From Platycnemis pennipes (taxonomy: Eukaryota; Arthropoda; Insecta; Odonata; Platycnemididae): a DNA stretch of 64,000 nt. The notes beneath the pieces are model-generated. The model did no database searches, was not told where the DNA came from, and saw only the letters and a list, made by a program, of their open reading frames with translations. The DNA is taken from assembly GCA_933228895.1 (NCBI GenBank), contig OW121846.1, positions 49,556,107-49,620,106 on the forward strand. The letters run 5' to 3'. Position numbers and translations under genes: made by a program. Shown piece by piece: positions 12,420-25,255 of the stretch. Each line of letters starts with the position of its first letter. Positions within the stretch are counted from its first letter, which is position 1.

Positions 12420-13390
12420 CTTTCCCCCTTTCCAATGCGTGACTCCAGGATCAAGCGGGCCCCTTAAATCTCGCTCAACTCGACACGATTCCGGGCAGCG
12501 GCACAAGGCAGCGACTAGTGAGGACACGTGCCCATCGAACGCGCTCAACACACCAGGAGTAACAGAAGGCCCACCTTCCTGGCGATTAATTCGTACCTAA
12601 CACAGTCCTGGCCAATGCGGCTCCCCGTCAGATAGGACTGACCGCTAGCGCCGACGCTCTTGCTGTGGAGAAGCAGCCGCGCCTTCACCGGATGCTGGAC
12701 GGTGACGTTTTGAACCGATCTTTTGCACACAAGACGGCGGGAAGTAGCGGTTAACGGCACTCCTAGATACTGGGGGGCTGGTGTTCTCTTGCCTTGTGAA
12801 AAAAGGAAGATGTACCACACCGTCACAACGGGCGCCCGGCTGCAACTAAACCCGGGAGCCTCGCGCGGCAGGCCTACACCCCCACACCCCCTACCTTCTC
12901 TATGACGCTACCCCCACCCCAATTTTTCAACCAACCCCCTTCCCCTCTCCTTTCCCTCTCGAGCGAGCCGTGGCTCGTGCCGTCGCGCTGGCTGCCTGGG
13001 CCCGCCCCAACCCAAACTCACCTCCCATCTCCCTACCCCCACCACCGCACGCATTTTCTTCCACGGATCCCCCCTCCCCAACCCTTTTGCAGCCTCCACT
13101 TCGTACCCCTTCCCCGACCTTAGGCCTACTGCTTCTCGTCTCCGCATCCTCCCCTCCTCCCTGGCGCCTGCGGAGCCACAGTCCCCCCTCCCCCTCCTTG
13201 GAATTTGCTCGGCTCCCTTCGGCTCGTTCCGTGGACAGACTCGTTCGGCGCAGGCCGATAGCACCCCTCCCTCCTCCTCTCCCCAGCCCCCCTCCCATCA
13301 CACCTCGGCCCCTCCCCCCTACCTCCGTCTCTGGCCGTGAACATTACTTCATTCAGTCCCTCACCCTACTCTCCCGGCGGACGTAGTAAC
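12420..13390. promoter_or_regulatory. CpG-rich, C-skewed island
   Basis: From about 12880 to 13330 the plus strand is dominated by C/T runs (CCCCCTCCCCAACCC-like) with many CGs, so the minus strand, sense for the ELAV-like gene, is G-rich. Five overlapping low-complexity frames on both strands are shadows. Candidate alternative promoter or 5' UTR region. Confidence 0.35.
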
Positions 13391-14373
13391 ATAGTCCCGT
13401 TTTCTCCCGTGTGCCGCTCGGCGCATTTTATGAAAGGACTTAAATAACTAGTAAAAATACTTCCTGGTACGATGCGTATCTCACAAGCGTGTTGTGTGAT
13501 ATCGCTTTTGACACTTCCTTCCACCACCAAGGTTTTAGATGAGCTAGCGTAAGAATTACGCGGGGTAAAATATGATATAATCTCGTGCATTAACGTACTT
13601 TGCCCGCTCTCACTTGTTTGTAATGAAAATGGCACGAAAACTTATGGAGCATTCTATAAATAACCAGATTCATTGACATTCAAAACATTCATATTTTTAT
13701 TCATTCAAGCGTCAAATCAAAACTTAAATACGTCGTGAACGACCAATGTATCTCCTTAACTCGAAATCAATGCCGAATGACCGGTTTTCTAAAGATGATA
13801 TTTCAAGTTTATCACCAAATATTAAATAACAGTAAGCGATTTTTAGCCTTGAAGCAAATTAGTTAAATAAATTTTCCTGCTAATATACCATATAGGTTTT
13901 GAACATGAAATGAGAGTGATTACGACTGTGGCCGTATCGGTGGAAGCTGCTTATTTACTTGTAGTATTGTATTTATATTACCTGGGTATATGAGTAATAC
14001 GTTAAATTTTGCACGCGGCGTTATCAGATACATACACAGGTCTAGCAGACATGAGAAAAACATCATTAAGTTCTAAAATTATTAATTAAGACACGTTCAA
14101 TATCATGCAGCAATACATTCACATTTAATTTACAATTTTACATTCACGTTTATTCAAATTGCTTACTAAAAATATGTATCTAAAAATCATGCAGAATGGC
14201 AATTGGGAAAGAAACGTTCAAAGAAAACAAATCAATTGCTACATTTTTCAGACCTAATATAATGTTTTTGAGTTAATGAAGAGGAGTATGACAGGTTGTT
14301 ACATGGAATATGGATGACTGTTGCATTGTGAAGGTTTCTAAAATATTATATTGAATCAAGGAACAATGATTAA

Positions 14374-14384
14374 CCCCCCCCCCC
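14374..14384 (+). repeat. C homopolymer (11 bp)
   Basis: An uninterrupted run of 11 C in AT-rich sequence. Confidence 0.8.
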
Positions 14385-15237
14385 TACTGATAGCAAATTC
14401 CTTAGCCCTTCCTTGTATCAAAATAACTCATCAATAGTTCATTAGCGATCACCAACACAAGACCCTTTAGCATACACTGACGTTATTTCCATGAAAATGT
14501 TCAATAGGGCCCTTTCTGATTCGTGTATCTCTATGCACTTGTGCTAAGTGAAGGATGATAGAGTTTTTAGGCTCTCATGAAAATTTATCAGTGCGAAGAA
14601 AGCAATTAGGTTTTGGTAAAATTTTAGGCTGAAATATCGGTCGTCATCAAATGCATGTAATTAGATCTCAGCAGGTAAAACACTTATCAAGGAATAACCT
14701 TGGCTGGAAAACAAATTTCTATTGGTCACTTTTAAATGTTGCCACATAATAAGAATGATGGAATGGGGCTTCCGTACTTTGCAAAATTGTGGAAAAAGCC
14801 AGCTGTGATATCATGCATTGCAAATATTTTATAGTATTCGTCTGTAGTAATATGTTAACTAATGTGATAACCATTGTTGTGCATTGTAAGATGTTTGTCT
14901 CACAGATATATCAATTACCTCTTTGATTTGCAAAGCATTGCCGGTGCATGGGTTTCCAACCAGAAGCAGGCCATAAGGAATTGCGAAATGGAAAATAAAC
15001 TGACCTATGTTGATTTTTTATCTTATTGTCTGTGTTTATATTTGAAACAGTCAAATATATGCAAATAGTTTAGTATCATTGGCATACATCAAATCTCAAT
15101 ACCAATTTTAAAAATCTCTCTAAATCACTTGACGATGACTTTAGTTTCTAATTGTGGAATGAGCGTAGATATGAATATGATGATGAGAGTAGGAGTAAAT
15201 ACTTTTCCGAAGCTCTTCTTATCTCGGTCATGCTCAG

Positions 15238-15327
15238 CGACAATAACAGTCATTGGATGATGTTTGTTATTGTCGCTGTTTGTTATGGTGAAATCTTTCT
15301 TTGTTATTGTAGCTGTTTGTTATGGTG
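15238..15327 (+). repeat. Local duplication and hairpin
   Basis: TTGTTATTGTCGCTGTTTGT (27-bp unit ending ...TATGGTG) at 15264-15290 is repeated at 15301-15327 with one mismatch (37-bp period). CGACAATAACA (15238-15248) is a perfect 11-bp inverted match to TGTTATTGTCG (15265-15275). Confidence 0.6.
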
Positions 15328-16559
15328 GTTGCAGGCAAATACATCCAGAAGGGAAGTGTTTGTGTTCGACCCCGATGCCAGCCGGGAAGTAATGGGAGAT
15401 ACTGGTTATGATCCCGAGAAGTTTCGTGCCTTTATCTTGTGTTTCCTATCGCTCGACTCCACCGGTGAGTCATACGACACGAACTTAGTGAATAAGCACG
15501 GCCGGCCACGAGTCCCTGTGTGCGGCGGTCTTTCACGGCCTTCCTGGCGGACCTCAGAACGTGACGAACGACGGAGTGACTTGTGCGATCTCGCCCTCAC
15601 AAGTAATGAGCAATCCTCAAAACGACCGGACACCTTTCCCTCCAGTTTCAGCTTGCGTTTCCGACCAAAATCCGGGGGGTGAATCGGGTTTGATCGCGAG
15701 TAAGAGAACCGGTTCTACACAGCCACGGTTTAGAGTCCCGGTAGGCTGAGATTTTAAGTAGAATACGTGTCCTTGAGCGCCATGACAATAAAAAGCCAAT
15801 TTTAATAATTAGTCCGTCCGATTGGATGCTAAACTATGGGTCCCCTGGTGCTTTTCGTTGACAGAAGGCTAATAAAATAGTTTTCATTCCATCCACACCT
15901 CTCAATAATCCCAGATTAAACACAAATAAACCCTGATACCTACCTACTTTTGATAGTTATAATGACATCTTTTACTGGCGAACTTCCATAGCAACGAAAA
16001 CAGTAACAAAGAAGATCTTCTCGAGTAAAAAAGACTTCTCAAGTAAAATATAGGGAGACCAATCGTCTCGGACATATTATTTGGTTGCGCGGCCAAAATA
16101 TCCTAGGCTCACGATGCAATGGGTGAATATTTTCGGGGACCCGTGCTGAAAGTCAAAGGCTCTTGATTTATCCCTTACAGCGTCCTGCGTAAGGAGTTCG
16201 TATTGCTGCGCGTGCAGAAAAGAGCTCTTATCTAGCGATTGGCGGTTAATGTCGGAAACAAGAGGGGAAAGGCTAAGAGAATCGAGCATGCAAGAGGGGT
16301 CACTGGCTGCTACTCGCGGCTTCATCCGAATCAGCTGGTTAGCCAGGTGAGGGAAAACTCTCGCTCAACCGTTAAGCCGCAATAGGCTCCTCATCAACAA
16401 ACTCAGGGCATTTTAAAAGGTTTAATCACGTTTATGAAATAAGAAAAATAAACGCAAACGCTCTCCTCGGTATTGAAATTCCAAATTTTCCGAGGATCAT
16501 CCTTGCCATGCGTTATTCTCGGTGGGGAGAAGGATTTTGATTGAAATTACGAGCTGGAG

Positions 16560-17540
16560 AGAGTACAAGAACAGCTGTGTTGGAGGTGGGCCGAGAGCTA
16601 GAGGGGGGGGAGACGAGCCACCCCTAGATCCCGGTGCCGCAACCCCATTGTGAACCCAGCGACACACCACTTCCAAGCCAGCCACACGTGTGAGGACAGC
16701 CGCCGGTCCAAACCTTCCTTGCCCGCGCGCGGTTGCCAATTTTAGATGAAAAACCAGGTGTCATATTTTTTTAAGGTCGAGCTACGGAAGGCGGCAGAAT
16801 GCGTGGTGTCGCGCGCGCCAGAGGGCAAGCTCAACTCCGCGCGCGGCGGGCATAAGGCTCCTCTAGAAACTCACCGATTAACGTGTTCATATCAAAGTAA
16901 ACGGATTTCGACCTTGCTTCCACCTCCCGAAACTTAACCTTCCCCCATCCCCGCAATCTGCACCCACTCGCGGGGAAAAAGGCTCAAAACATCACGGGGT
17001 CAAAGTTCTCGTCTCGCGCCGGCTTTGCGGAAAGGAAGATAAGGAAATCTGTCCTCGGGAATATGATGGTGTGAAATGGTCATTCGCTCTCCTGCGGTGG
17101 GGGAAGGGGTTCTTTTTCAAATTTGCGAGAAAAAAAAATGATGAGAGTTAATTGTTGTGCTGAATCGGTGCGAGTGTTGTGGGCCATGCGCCTTCTCCGT
17201 GGACTCCTGCCCCACGTGTCTTACGAGACGGGAAAGCGCGCGACATTTTGTACAGTTTGAAAAACAACATTTGCACTCCACATCCCCCGGGCACCGTTCG
17301 TTCCCCTCTGCAGTGCCGATATTTGACGCATGAAAAGACGCCATGTTGGGGTGAAAACGAGAACAATCGATATGAACTTAGACGGGGCGGCGTGGGCGCC
17401 CTTCGGAAAGCCGTACATCTCCGCCGTTACTCGGCTATTCCCCTCTTCCCGGTCTCCCGTGGAACATCAAGCTGCATTACGTGCCTCGAGGCACTGACCG
17501 TGAGCGAGTGCGATGCACTGGTAAACTTTGTTGACTGATC
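16560..17540. other. CpG-rich island
   Basis: CG-dense sequence such as GGTGTCGCGCGCGCCAGAGG and CTCCGCGCGCGGCGGGCATA (about 16800-16850), and a further CG-rich block at 17370-17430. Several overlapping frames on both strands give no recognisable protein. A promoter or first exon is possible. Confidence 0.35.
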
Positions 17541-20500
17541 GTTGATGAGTGTGACAATGGTAGTAAAATTAATGTATACGAGAGTGTAGAAATAAACACA
17601 CCAAAGAAACAAAATGGAAAAATCATGCAAGTGAAAATGACAACAAAACAGAAATAACTATTGCCAAAGCCAAATTAATCGTGACACGTTGTGAAAACTT
17701 TTGAAACTTATCATAGTTTTTTTTAAAGGGTTAAATCATAAATTATTACGGGTAAAACTATTTGTTAGACTCACCATTAATCAACAATAATGTTGTTTAC
17801 ACCAGATTGATGATATCCTTCCACTTTTACAACGCGCGCTTTACTCCTATGTTCATTAACTTGGCAAGTAAATAAAAAGATACTTAGTTCCATTGGAAAG
17901 ATTCCTTGCATAGTTTTGCATAATGAAGTATTGTATAAAATGTAAACACAACGTGCAAGTGGGTTCGCTACCGATTTTCTATAATGCAACGTGCGGAAAT
18001 GGCTTAAATAATAGAAAAAGATACAAGAAACGGTTAATTTATAAAACAACCTACCAATTTGAAGAAAATGAGTTGATGTTGGACCAGTTAGAAAACGACT
18101 CTAACCAGATCTAAAATGATCAAAACGGAAGGAAAACAGCAACCAAATCTGCGACGAACTCCTACAAACGGAACACAACTTGCAGTCAGACAGTGCCGGA
18201 ACTAAATGACCGCGTTCTAAGTGAGGTATGGGAGATCAGGGGGGCCTTATCACAGATTTATCTCCTCGCGCAGCTTTTAGGCGGATTTTTCCGCTCTGAG
18301 CGCTCCGAAAGTAAACATATGTGTACGCACAAGTTCTTTACAATTAAAGACATTTGCTTTTATTAATGATTTCCATGCGTCCGTTTAAATTCTTAACTTG
18401 AGTAAGAGGTACCGTGTTCACGTAGCTGTTTCTTTGGGCGGAAGAGGCGCTGGCTCTCGCGAAGCCGGAGTACTGCGCGCGCCTTTCAAAGCAATCGATT
18501 CCGCCGCCCACTACGCCTGCAGCTTTCATTCCCAACGTGACGACACATAGCTCGACCATGAAAACTTGAGCCCAAGTGCGTTAAGCTATTATATAATGCA
18601 TACCGGTCAAGTGATACGCAACAGTACGAAACGAAAATCGTGTGCTTTATTCCGATGGATGATGAAAAATCGATGGGAAATGCTTTACGACTTGTAGCTG
18701 GCATTGAACTCGAATACCACTAGGTGTCTCCAGTATCACAGTGTCTGTAGACGATGGCAGACTACGACTCAGGTTTGTGTTTACCCTGATATGAGCATAT
18801 TCGCCCTCACGCTTGGCATTTTTTATTTTTTTTAATGTGATTTGCGCACCGCTCCTGGGCTGGCTGAGTTAGCGCCATTGCAATCAAACTTTGCATCGCA
18901 GCAGCGTATCACGAGGATCAAACCTGAGCCTGAAACATTATAGTTATAAAACTATTGGAGAATTATTCTCAGAGTCCAGTAATCTAGCTGCCTCGGTCAT
19001 GTGGACTGCTATATCTGTTCTTGAAGCCATGAATGAAATACGCAGGTATATCCACGCTTCCTAATTTTGTGATATGCCAACCATTGACAAACCGGAGGCT
19101 GTTTGGCGGGAGTTTGGCAGTGTAATTATTTTATGTACGGAGTATGCACAATCTGGGCTGTAGATGAGAATGGCGCAAAGGAAATGGCATATCATGGTTG
19201 TCGTTATTCTCTTCAGCAAAAATATGTGTGCGAATGCTCAAATTATTCAACGCTTTTTTTGTTGAAAGAACGCGAGCACAATGCACCATGTATTTCATTT
19301 TGCACTTTCCATTCCTTCACATCTATCCAAACAATATCATATTTTTTCTCTAACTTTTCATTCCATATTCACCAAGAGCTTCCACGCACCTTTTGCTTTT
19401 CCGTCAATTGTTAAACCGCATTTCATCGGCACATCGCCCATAGACGAAATTTTGTTTTGAAATAAATTTACTTCGTAGCACTTTTAACGATCTGTATCGA
19501 GATTCCTGTTATATTACTCTTCATACTATATGGCTAAATATATGTCAATGTTTGACGGTTTTCTCGTGAGAACTTTGATTCCTGAGCTAAGGAAAATCTA
19601 TTTTTTACGGTTCTACTCACGAATCAGGAGCTAATGTAATGAATTTCTCTCGCACAACTTATTGATGTTCACCAATAAAAATATACGGAATAAAAAATTC
19701 CTTTTAATAATTTTGGAAGCTTAAGTAGAGTCGTTGCAAGTTGAAGACCTCATGTGGATTTTGTGCTTCTGACCATTAAAGAATCTGACATTGCAATTAC
19801 CATCTGGAGCTTCGAAACTTGAAGTTCGAGACATGTCAATGGAAAAAAACATGAAGGTGGTGAATGAAATAAGATCAAATGAAAGAATGTGCGCTCAGTG
19901 TTGACATTAATTTAATTCATGATTAATTATGATTCATTTCATTTAATTTAATTCATGATTAATTTCATTCATCATTCCTTATTTTGTTCCAACTGATAGA
20001 TGTTGTTTGATTTGATGCCCGCGTGGAAAGAAGTGTCAGCGGAGGTCAGGTTTCATAACGGTACTCAGACTAGATACTTGTGCTATAGGGGGACTATCAG
20101 ATGCTTTGTGTCCAAAAGTGACCCGAGTTCGAATGAAAGCAAGCAGTTGCTGAGTTAAGTGAATGTGAAATATTATAGAAAGGTAGATACCTAAGTATCT
20201 GTGCCGTGTGATGTACCAAAGGATATGACATCGTAGACCATGAACTCAGAGATCAACGTTAGAGGTTTTTCTCGGGACAATAGCTTGAATAATGGCATGA
20301 GTTGGTATGCAGAGCCGTACCTATGACGAGAGAGAAAGGCCTTGGAGAAAGTGATTTTGTCCCATGAGATTCATATCGTTAAAACTATGTTTTTTGTACC
20401 TTACCAAAAAAGGTTTCTCCTCTCGTCAAGGGACTAGTATTCAAAAAGAATGGTCAAGGAAGGTCTTGCATGAGATATACAGAATAAGTAGTGGAGATAA

Positions 20501-21540
20501 TGAAAGAGAATACCTAAACGATTATGAAGAGTTACACCGATGGAAGAATCAAATATGCGGCAAACCAATCTTAGGGTTGTTTACTGATTATGATGCTTTC
20601 CTTTTGGTGCATGGTATAAACTTTAAGTGCATTCGAATTCTTAAAATTGTAAGCAATTAATAACCGAGCTATTTGTTTGGGAGTATAAAATGAGACCAAG
20701 TGTGATTAAAAGAGCGATACAAGTAACTGAAGATGTAGCAAAAGGGAATGGTTCCTCGGTAACTATTGCTGAATGCTTAAAAAAATCTGAGGTAAAGGGA
20801 TAATTAGAAGAATGAAATGGATTGAAAATAAGAACTTACAGTAAACAGAGATTTGACGGAAGAACCGAAGGGGAAAAGAACTAGACACATGTTGAGCATT
20901 ACGATAAGAGGAGGAATATTTATTGCAACCCTTGCTAATTATGTAATTCACGATTAAAGAAATTAGCCAGGAAGCTACTCGCAAATGTAAAATTGAAATG
21001 CAATTCGCGCCGAGTGTCAGGACACGGCATAAATTACAGTGAAAGAAAATTTACAAGGGGCCTTGGATGAAGACGAATGGCAACACTAATGATTCAAGTG
21101 GTTAGAAAGAGATCAATTCGGAGTATATATGTGCTAAGAGAACCATGGTATGCTATCTGTAACTATTGTATAAGTGTGAATTCACTGAAGAATATGAAGC
21201 AATTTCAGGAGGTAACGGCAAGACTTGGGCCTAAGGACTAAGAAGGCATTTTGGGTATTCGGCTCGAAAAAGAATAGCTACCATCAAGGTTGAGTTAGGG
21301 TATACATTCATATTTTAATGAAAAGTTATCAAACTATAATTTAGCAGTAGTTAGAAGGAGGCCACCAACAGCCTAGATCATTTGCACCCTTTACGACAGA
21401 TAAGCTTAACCAGGTGAAGGGATTGGCCAACTATGAACGAAACTCTATTACAAAAAGAATGACGAGGCAATTATGTATTAGAAACCTTAGTAAGTTTCAA
21501 CTACAGTAGATTATGGCGATATTGCGTGGCATTTGAACAT
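17541..21540. other. No gene seen
   Basis: AT-rich intergenic or intronic DNA. A faint tRNA-like B box (GACCCGAGTTCGAATGAAAG, about 20121) may be another old SINE. The frame at 20364-20660 is unrecognised. Confidence 0.45.
19911..19964 (+). repeat. 18-bp direct repeat, AT-rich
   Basis: TTTAATTCATGATTAATT occurs at 19911-19928 and again at 19947-19964. Confidence 0.6.
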
Positions 21541-21708
21541 ATCAAAAAGAAAACAATAATTTACCATTTTTTTTACAGATAAAACACCTTCATTCCATCG
21601 TCAGGTCATCGTCAGGACCTGACGATGTTTCAGTGCCAACGAAACCCGGGTCGAAATAAAGTTTTTTTTTATCTGTGGTAAATTGCAAATTTTTGTCTTC
21701 TTTTTGAT
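21541..21708. repeat. Short fold-back element with CTGACGA...GAAAC core
   Basis: The left end (21541-21580, ATCAAAAAGAAAACAAT...TTACAGAT) and the right end (21671-21708) are inverted, imperfect copies. Inside are a perfect 12-bp palindrome, CATCGTCAGGTC/GACCTGACGATG, with an 8-nt loop (21596-21627), and CTGACGA (21619-21625) followed by GAAAC (21641-21645). The tail GGGTCGAAATAAAG-T(n) resembles the 3' end of a retrotransposed element. It appears to be another member of the CTGA/GAAAC group in this window. Confidence 0.55.
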
Positions 21709-24104
21709 TAGTAAGTTTTATCTAAAAATTAAACTTTAGATATTGTTGAAAGCGAGAGTAGACATTGAATGAGAGTCTCAATTAAATGAGAGGAAAAATG
21801 GTCTAGTTTTTATAACTCGTATAATGCCCCCAAAAAAACTTTTGGTCGCAAAAAGTAAACGAAAAGCTTCCTTAAACCACGCCTACACATGAATCGTGAT
21901 GGAATATTTGTGTCGCGTCAAAAAATGGATATTAGTCGATGGGAGGGAATACATTGTCCGAAAATTGTAATCCTCGCATCTAGCGGAAGCAACCGAATCT
22001 GGATTACGAATGAAAATCGGTTAAAATACGGATTGATGAAGGGAGTTGTCACCACGCAACTTTACAGTGCTATATTGGGATCATCCGGAACCAACGACGG
22101 GGTAGCTCTCGAAATCTCCTTTGGGGATACCTCGTTCAAAGTGTTAAAACGAGTTTGAATTCAGCCGCTCAAGAGTTTGGGTGTGCACGTGGGAACGACT
22201 TAGTTTCACGCAAGAGTATTTGCGTACAGAGAGTTTCTCTTTTTTGTTCGCTCCGAGGCAGGTATCACGGCGAGCGGATAAGCTCTCAGGAAATGAGTCC
22301 TCAATTTGGGAATCGTTAAGCTTTTAGAGATGAGCTGGACCAATACCGAGTCCATGGAAACTCTTCGCACTAGGAGTTGCAGGGAAAATATTTGACGCGA
22401 TAGAATGAGACAGACGAATTGCTTGACTCAATACAGTTATCGTTACAATTTCTCCTCATTTACCCTCGTAATTGTTTCTGTATTCATCGTGCCATCACAC
22501 TACTCGGTGCCGTTGAGTGGGAATTTGGCTCGGTTACCTAGCGGCCAGTAAACAGAGTCAGTAGCTCTCAGTGCTTGCGTGCTCAATTAATTATCATCCC
22601 GCGGTAGTGTGTGTGAAAAACGGGTGCACATTTGTTCCTCTATTCAATTGTTTGCTCATTAGAAACTTTGTTTACTTCAGCTCTTGACCTTGATCCAGAT
22701 TCATTTGATATCATTTGATACCACATGGTCTTTCAAGGGCCATTTTGTTATGATATGTTATAGCCATTGCAAGGCTATGGGCTAATCGTAAGCTTGGATA
22801 TTGCTCTATCTCGTTACGGAAATAGAGAGGAGGTAATTTAGTTTAACTTGAAAAAAAAATGTCCTTAAATAGTGATTTTTTTAGGATGGCATATTGTTCA
22901 GATTTTCCGATAAGTTTCTCTTTGTTCACATAGGGTTAAAGTGCTCCCTCTGCTGAGTGTTTAACCTGAATATAGTTAGTCCAAATGGAAACGCGGTATC
23001 TATTCCTAGAACTGGATTCGAAAATGCACTCTAGGTATAAAGAGTCTATGCATCCTGTACGGCAACCGCGGTCAGCGCTTTCAAATTATAATCGGTCAAA
23101 TAAATGAACTGGTCATATTGATGATTTTTTTAGAAGAACCTCAATTAAAATTGGTGATATTCGTCCTGAAAAATATAAAACAGATATCATGCCTTGTATG
23201 GATTAGTTTTGCAAAGAGAGCATTTAAATCTGTTTTTCTCAAAAGAAAAGTCTTTTGCTTGATCACGAAACCTTTTGTAGCCAATGATAAATTGGTTACA
23301 ATGAATGTTTTGTTCAGAATGTGTTTTGGAAATGAGATTTTTCAATTAATCTATTCTCATCGCCGAAATCTCATCAATTCTGACACAGCTCATAATTTAT
23401 CTTGTCCACATCATCAAAAGTTTTGATTGTACAATCTTTTTCACGCATACGTTTCCACATTTGGCAGCAGATTCAACATTTTCAGCAATAACAATAATAA
23501 AATATGAAATGGAATAATTATGCATAACACTAATGGTAGGTAATATTAGACATCCACGGAAAATTAGAGACGAAAATTTCCAATTAGTCCGCTGTCCTGC
23601 AAAACGGTAACAGTCAAGTTAACATGTTTCGAAATTTTAAGGCGAGAGAGTCCTTTTCCCGAGGAATCCTTTTCCTATAAAAATGAAACAAAAGAACCCA
23701 TTTTTTCGGCATTTCACTCATGATGTTTCTGCTACACCTATGAGGGTGTTACTAGCTTTAAGTTTTTTTGTTAACGTTATGAGACTTTTATAATTACATT
23801 TTTCCCACACCTTCGTATATCTTTTTAAACACATTTTACTTTAGCGTACTAAGTCAGTAAACTCAACCTTCTCTTACCTCATTCCTAGTTAGACTTATAT
23901 TTAATGCCTTTAAAGTTTCGTAAGAATTGAAATGCTTTTATAATGCCATTTATATGTTAACAATGTCAATGTTAACAAAATATGTCGTTATTCTTCTTCT
24001 TAAAATATTGTAATTATTATGGCGGAAGAAGGGACTGCATAGTCTCTATTTCACACCAAATAAAGACAGTTTATTATTATTACGAATTGAAACAACATTT
24101 ATCA
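21709..24104. other. No gene seen
   Basis: Frames at 21889-22158 and 23118-23426 have no recognisable domain. No strong repeat was spotted. Confidence 0.45.
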
Positions 24105-24200
24105 TACGGCTGGCCGCAGTAGAATGGTAGAAAACGAGCAAGCCTTGCTATCCAGTAGGTAGTTGCGGGTTTGAATCACGCCTCGAACAGGAAGGCTTGA
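24105..24200 (+). repeat. tRNA-like SINE head fragment
   Basis: GGCTGGCCGCAGTAGAATGGTAGAAAAC, then GTTGCGGGTTTGAATCACGCC: A-box-like and B-box-like blocks at tRNA spacing, with no SINE body after them. Confidence 0.4.
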
Positions 24201-24321
24201 CTAGGCGTAGTTCCAACAAAAACGTAAAATGTTATGGTTTTGTTAAGATTAGGCTCTATGATCAGTGAACGGTGCAATATTCCCTTGGTCACAGGAGCAA
24301 TTATACCCCAAAAATATCTAT

Positions 24322-24560
24322 TTGCGGGGATCAGGTTAGAGTAGGTGTTATAGCACTGGCCTCCAATCCCGAGCCCGGGTTCAATTCCCAGCAGTGGAGG
24401 ATTTTTCATTGGCAAACCGATCCCTACTTAAGTGCCTAGTGGATGGGACGTTAAGCCGTGGTCCCCTTGACGCCTGTCGCTAAGAGTAGGTAGTTAATGC
24501 CGATGCCGGATTTCTCTACACCCTTCCTCCATTACCATAAATGTAGAGAAGCCGCAGAGA
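24322..24560 (+). repeat. tRNA-derived SINE
   Basis: GATCAGGTTAGAGTAGGTGTTATAGCACTGGCCTCC, B box GGGTTCAATTCCCAG, GTGGAGGATTTTTCATTGGC, GGATGGGACGTTAAGCCGTGG, TAAGAGTAGG, then ATGCCGATGCCGGATTTCTC and CCCTTCCTCCATTACC. It is very close to the copy 600 bp downstream in the same orientation, with a deletion before GGATGGGACG. The reverse frame 24176-24415 is its shadow. Confidence 0.8.
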
Positions 24561-24894
24561 AAGTGGAGGAAGATAGAATTGCTCTTAGAAAAATACCGAT
24601 AGACCAATAAAGAATAAAACAATCAATTAAGTAGCCCAGGCGTAGTGTCCATTTTGCAGAAAGAAAAATCGGGTTATAAATTAAGGTGGAAATACCTCAT
24701 TGATGCATTTAGAGTGTGCTTCTTAAGGAGAGCGTGGCATGAACAACAACAGCAGCAGAAGAGTTAATGTTGGAAGGATTCGAACTTTGGTGCTACAGAA
24801 GGGAATTGAAGTTTAATTGATACATGGAATGACTAGTGAAGAAGTGTTAGTAAAAATAACTCTCATATTAAATTTAAAGAGAAGACGGAGAGAC

Positions 24895-25255
24895 CGGGGG
24901 ATCGGGTTTGTGTGGTGGCTAGACAACTGGCCTCCCATCTCGAGTGCCCGGGTTCGATTCCCCTGCAGTGGTGGATTTTTCAGTGGCAAACCGGTCCCAA
25001 CTTGGATGCCTAGCAGAGGGAACTCCACCAGGTTCAGTACTCCGTCCGTCGGATGGGACGTTAAGCCGTGGTCTCCTGGTCGCCTGTCGTTAAGAGTAGG
25101 CTAATGCCGACGCCAGGTTTCTCTCCACCCTTCCTCCATTACCGGAAATGTTCCTACCATTACCCAATTACCCACCTATCCTATATGGCGCAAATGACCT
25201 CAGCTGCCAGTCGTCTTCCTGAATGACTAACTAACTAACGGAGTGACCTAATCGG
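24895..25255 (+). repeat. tRNA-derived SINE, best full-length copy (reference for this window)
   Basis: Order of parts: tRNA-like head (GATCGGGTTTGTGTGGTGGC, anticodon-arm region, B box GGGTTCGATTCCCC), then GTGGATTTTTCAGTGGCAAA, CTCCGTCCGTCGGATGGGAC, GTTAAGCCGTGGTC, TTAAGAGTAGGCTAATGCCG, GGTTTCTCTCCACCCTTCC, and a 3' tail GCGCAAATGACCTCAGCTGC ending in a short ACTA repeat (about 25238-25250). Length is about 350 bp. The 3' tail is presumably the part recognised by a partner LINE. Confidence 0.85.

Larger units (their letters stand above)
13391..16559. other. No gene seen
   Basis: AT-rich apart from the poly-C and the local duplication listed separately. The longest frame (15152-15682, 176 codons) contains the tandem duplication and has no recognisable domain. 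Confidence 0.45.

Noticed and set aside
12908..13386. Several 70-140 codon frames on both strands
   Set aside because: All sit in one C-rich low-complexity island; proline/glycine/arginine runs reflect base composition.
15152..15682. 176-codon plus-strand frame, the longest in the window
   Set aside because: No recognisable domain, partly made of a local tandem duplication, and overlapped by reverse frames. An exon cannot be excluded but is not supported.
18751..18770. ATGGCAGACTACGACTCAG followed by GTTTGT, resembling a start exon with a donor
   Set aside because: Only seven codons with a weak donor and no partner exon; such a match is expected by chance.
20364..21250. Possible LINE-like coding debris
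   Set aside because: Some stretches look like retroelement endings (basic and tryptophan-containing), but no RT or endonuclease motif could be placed.
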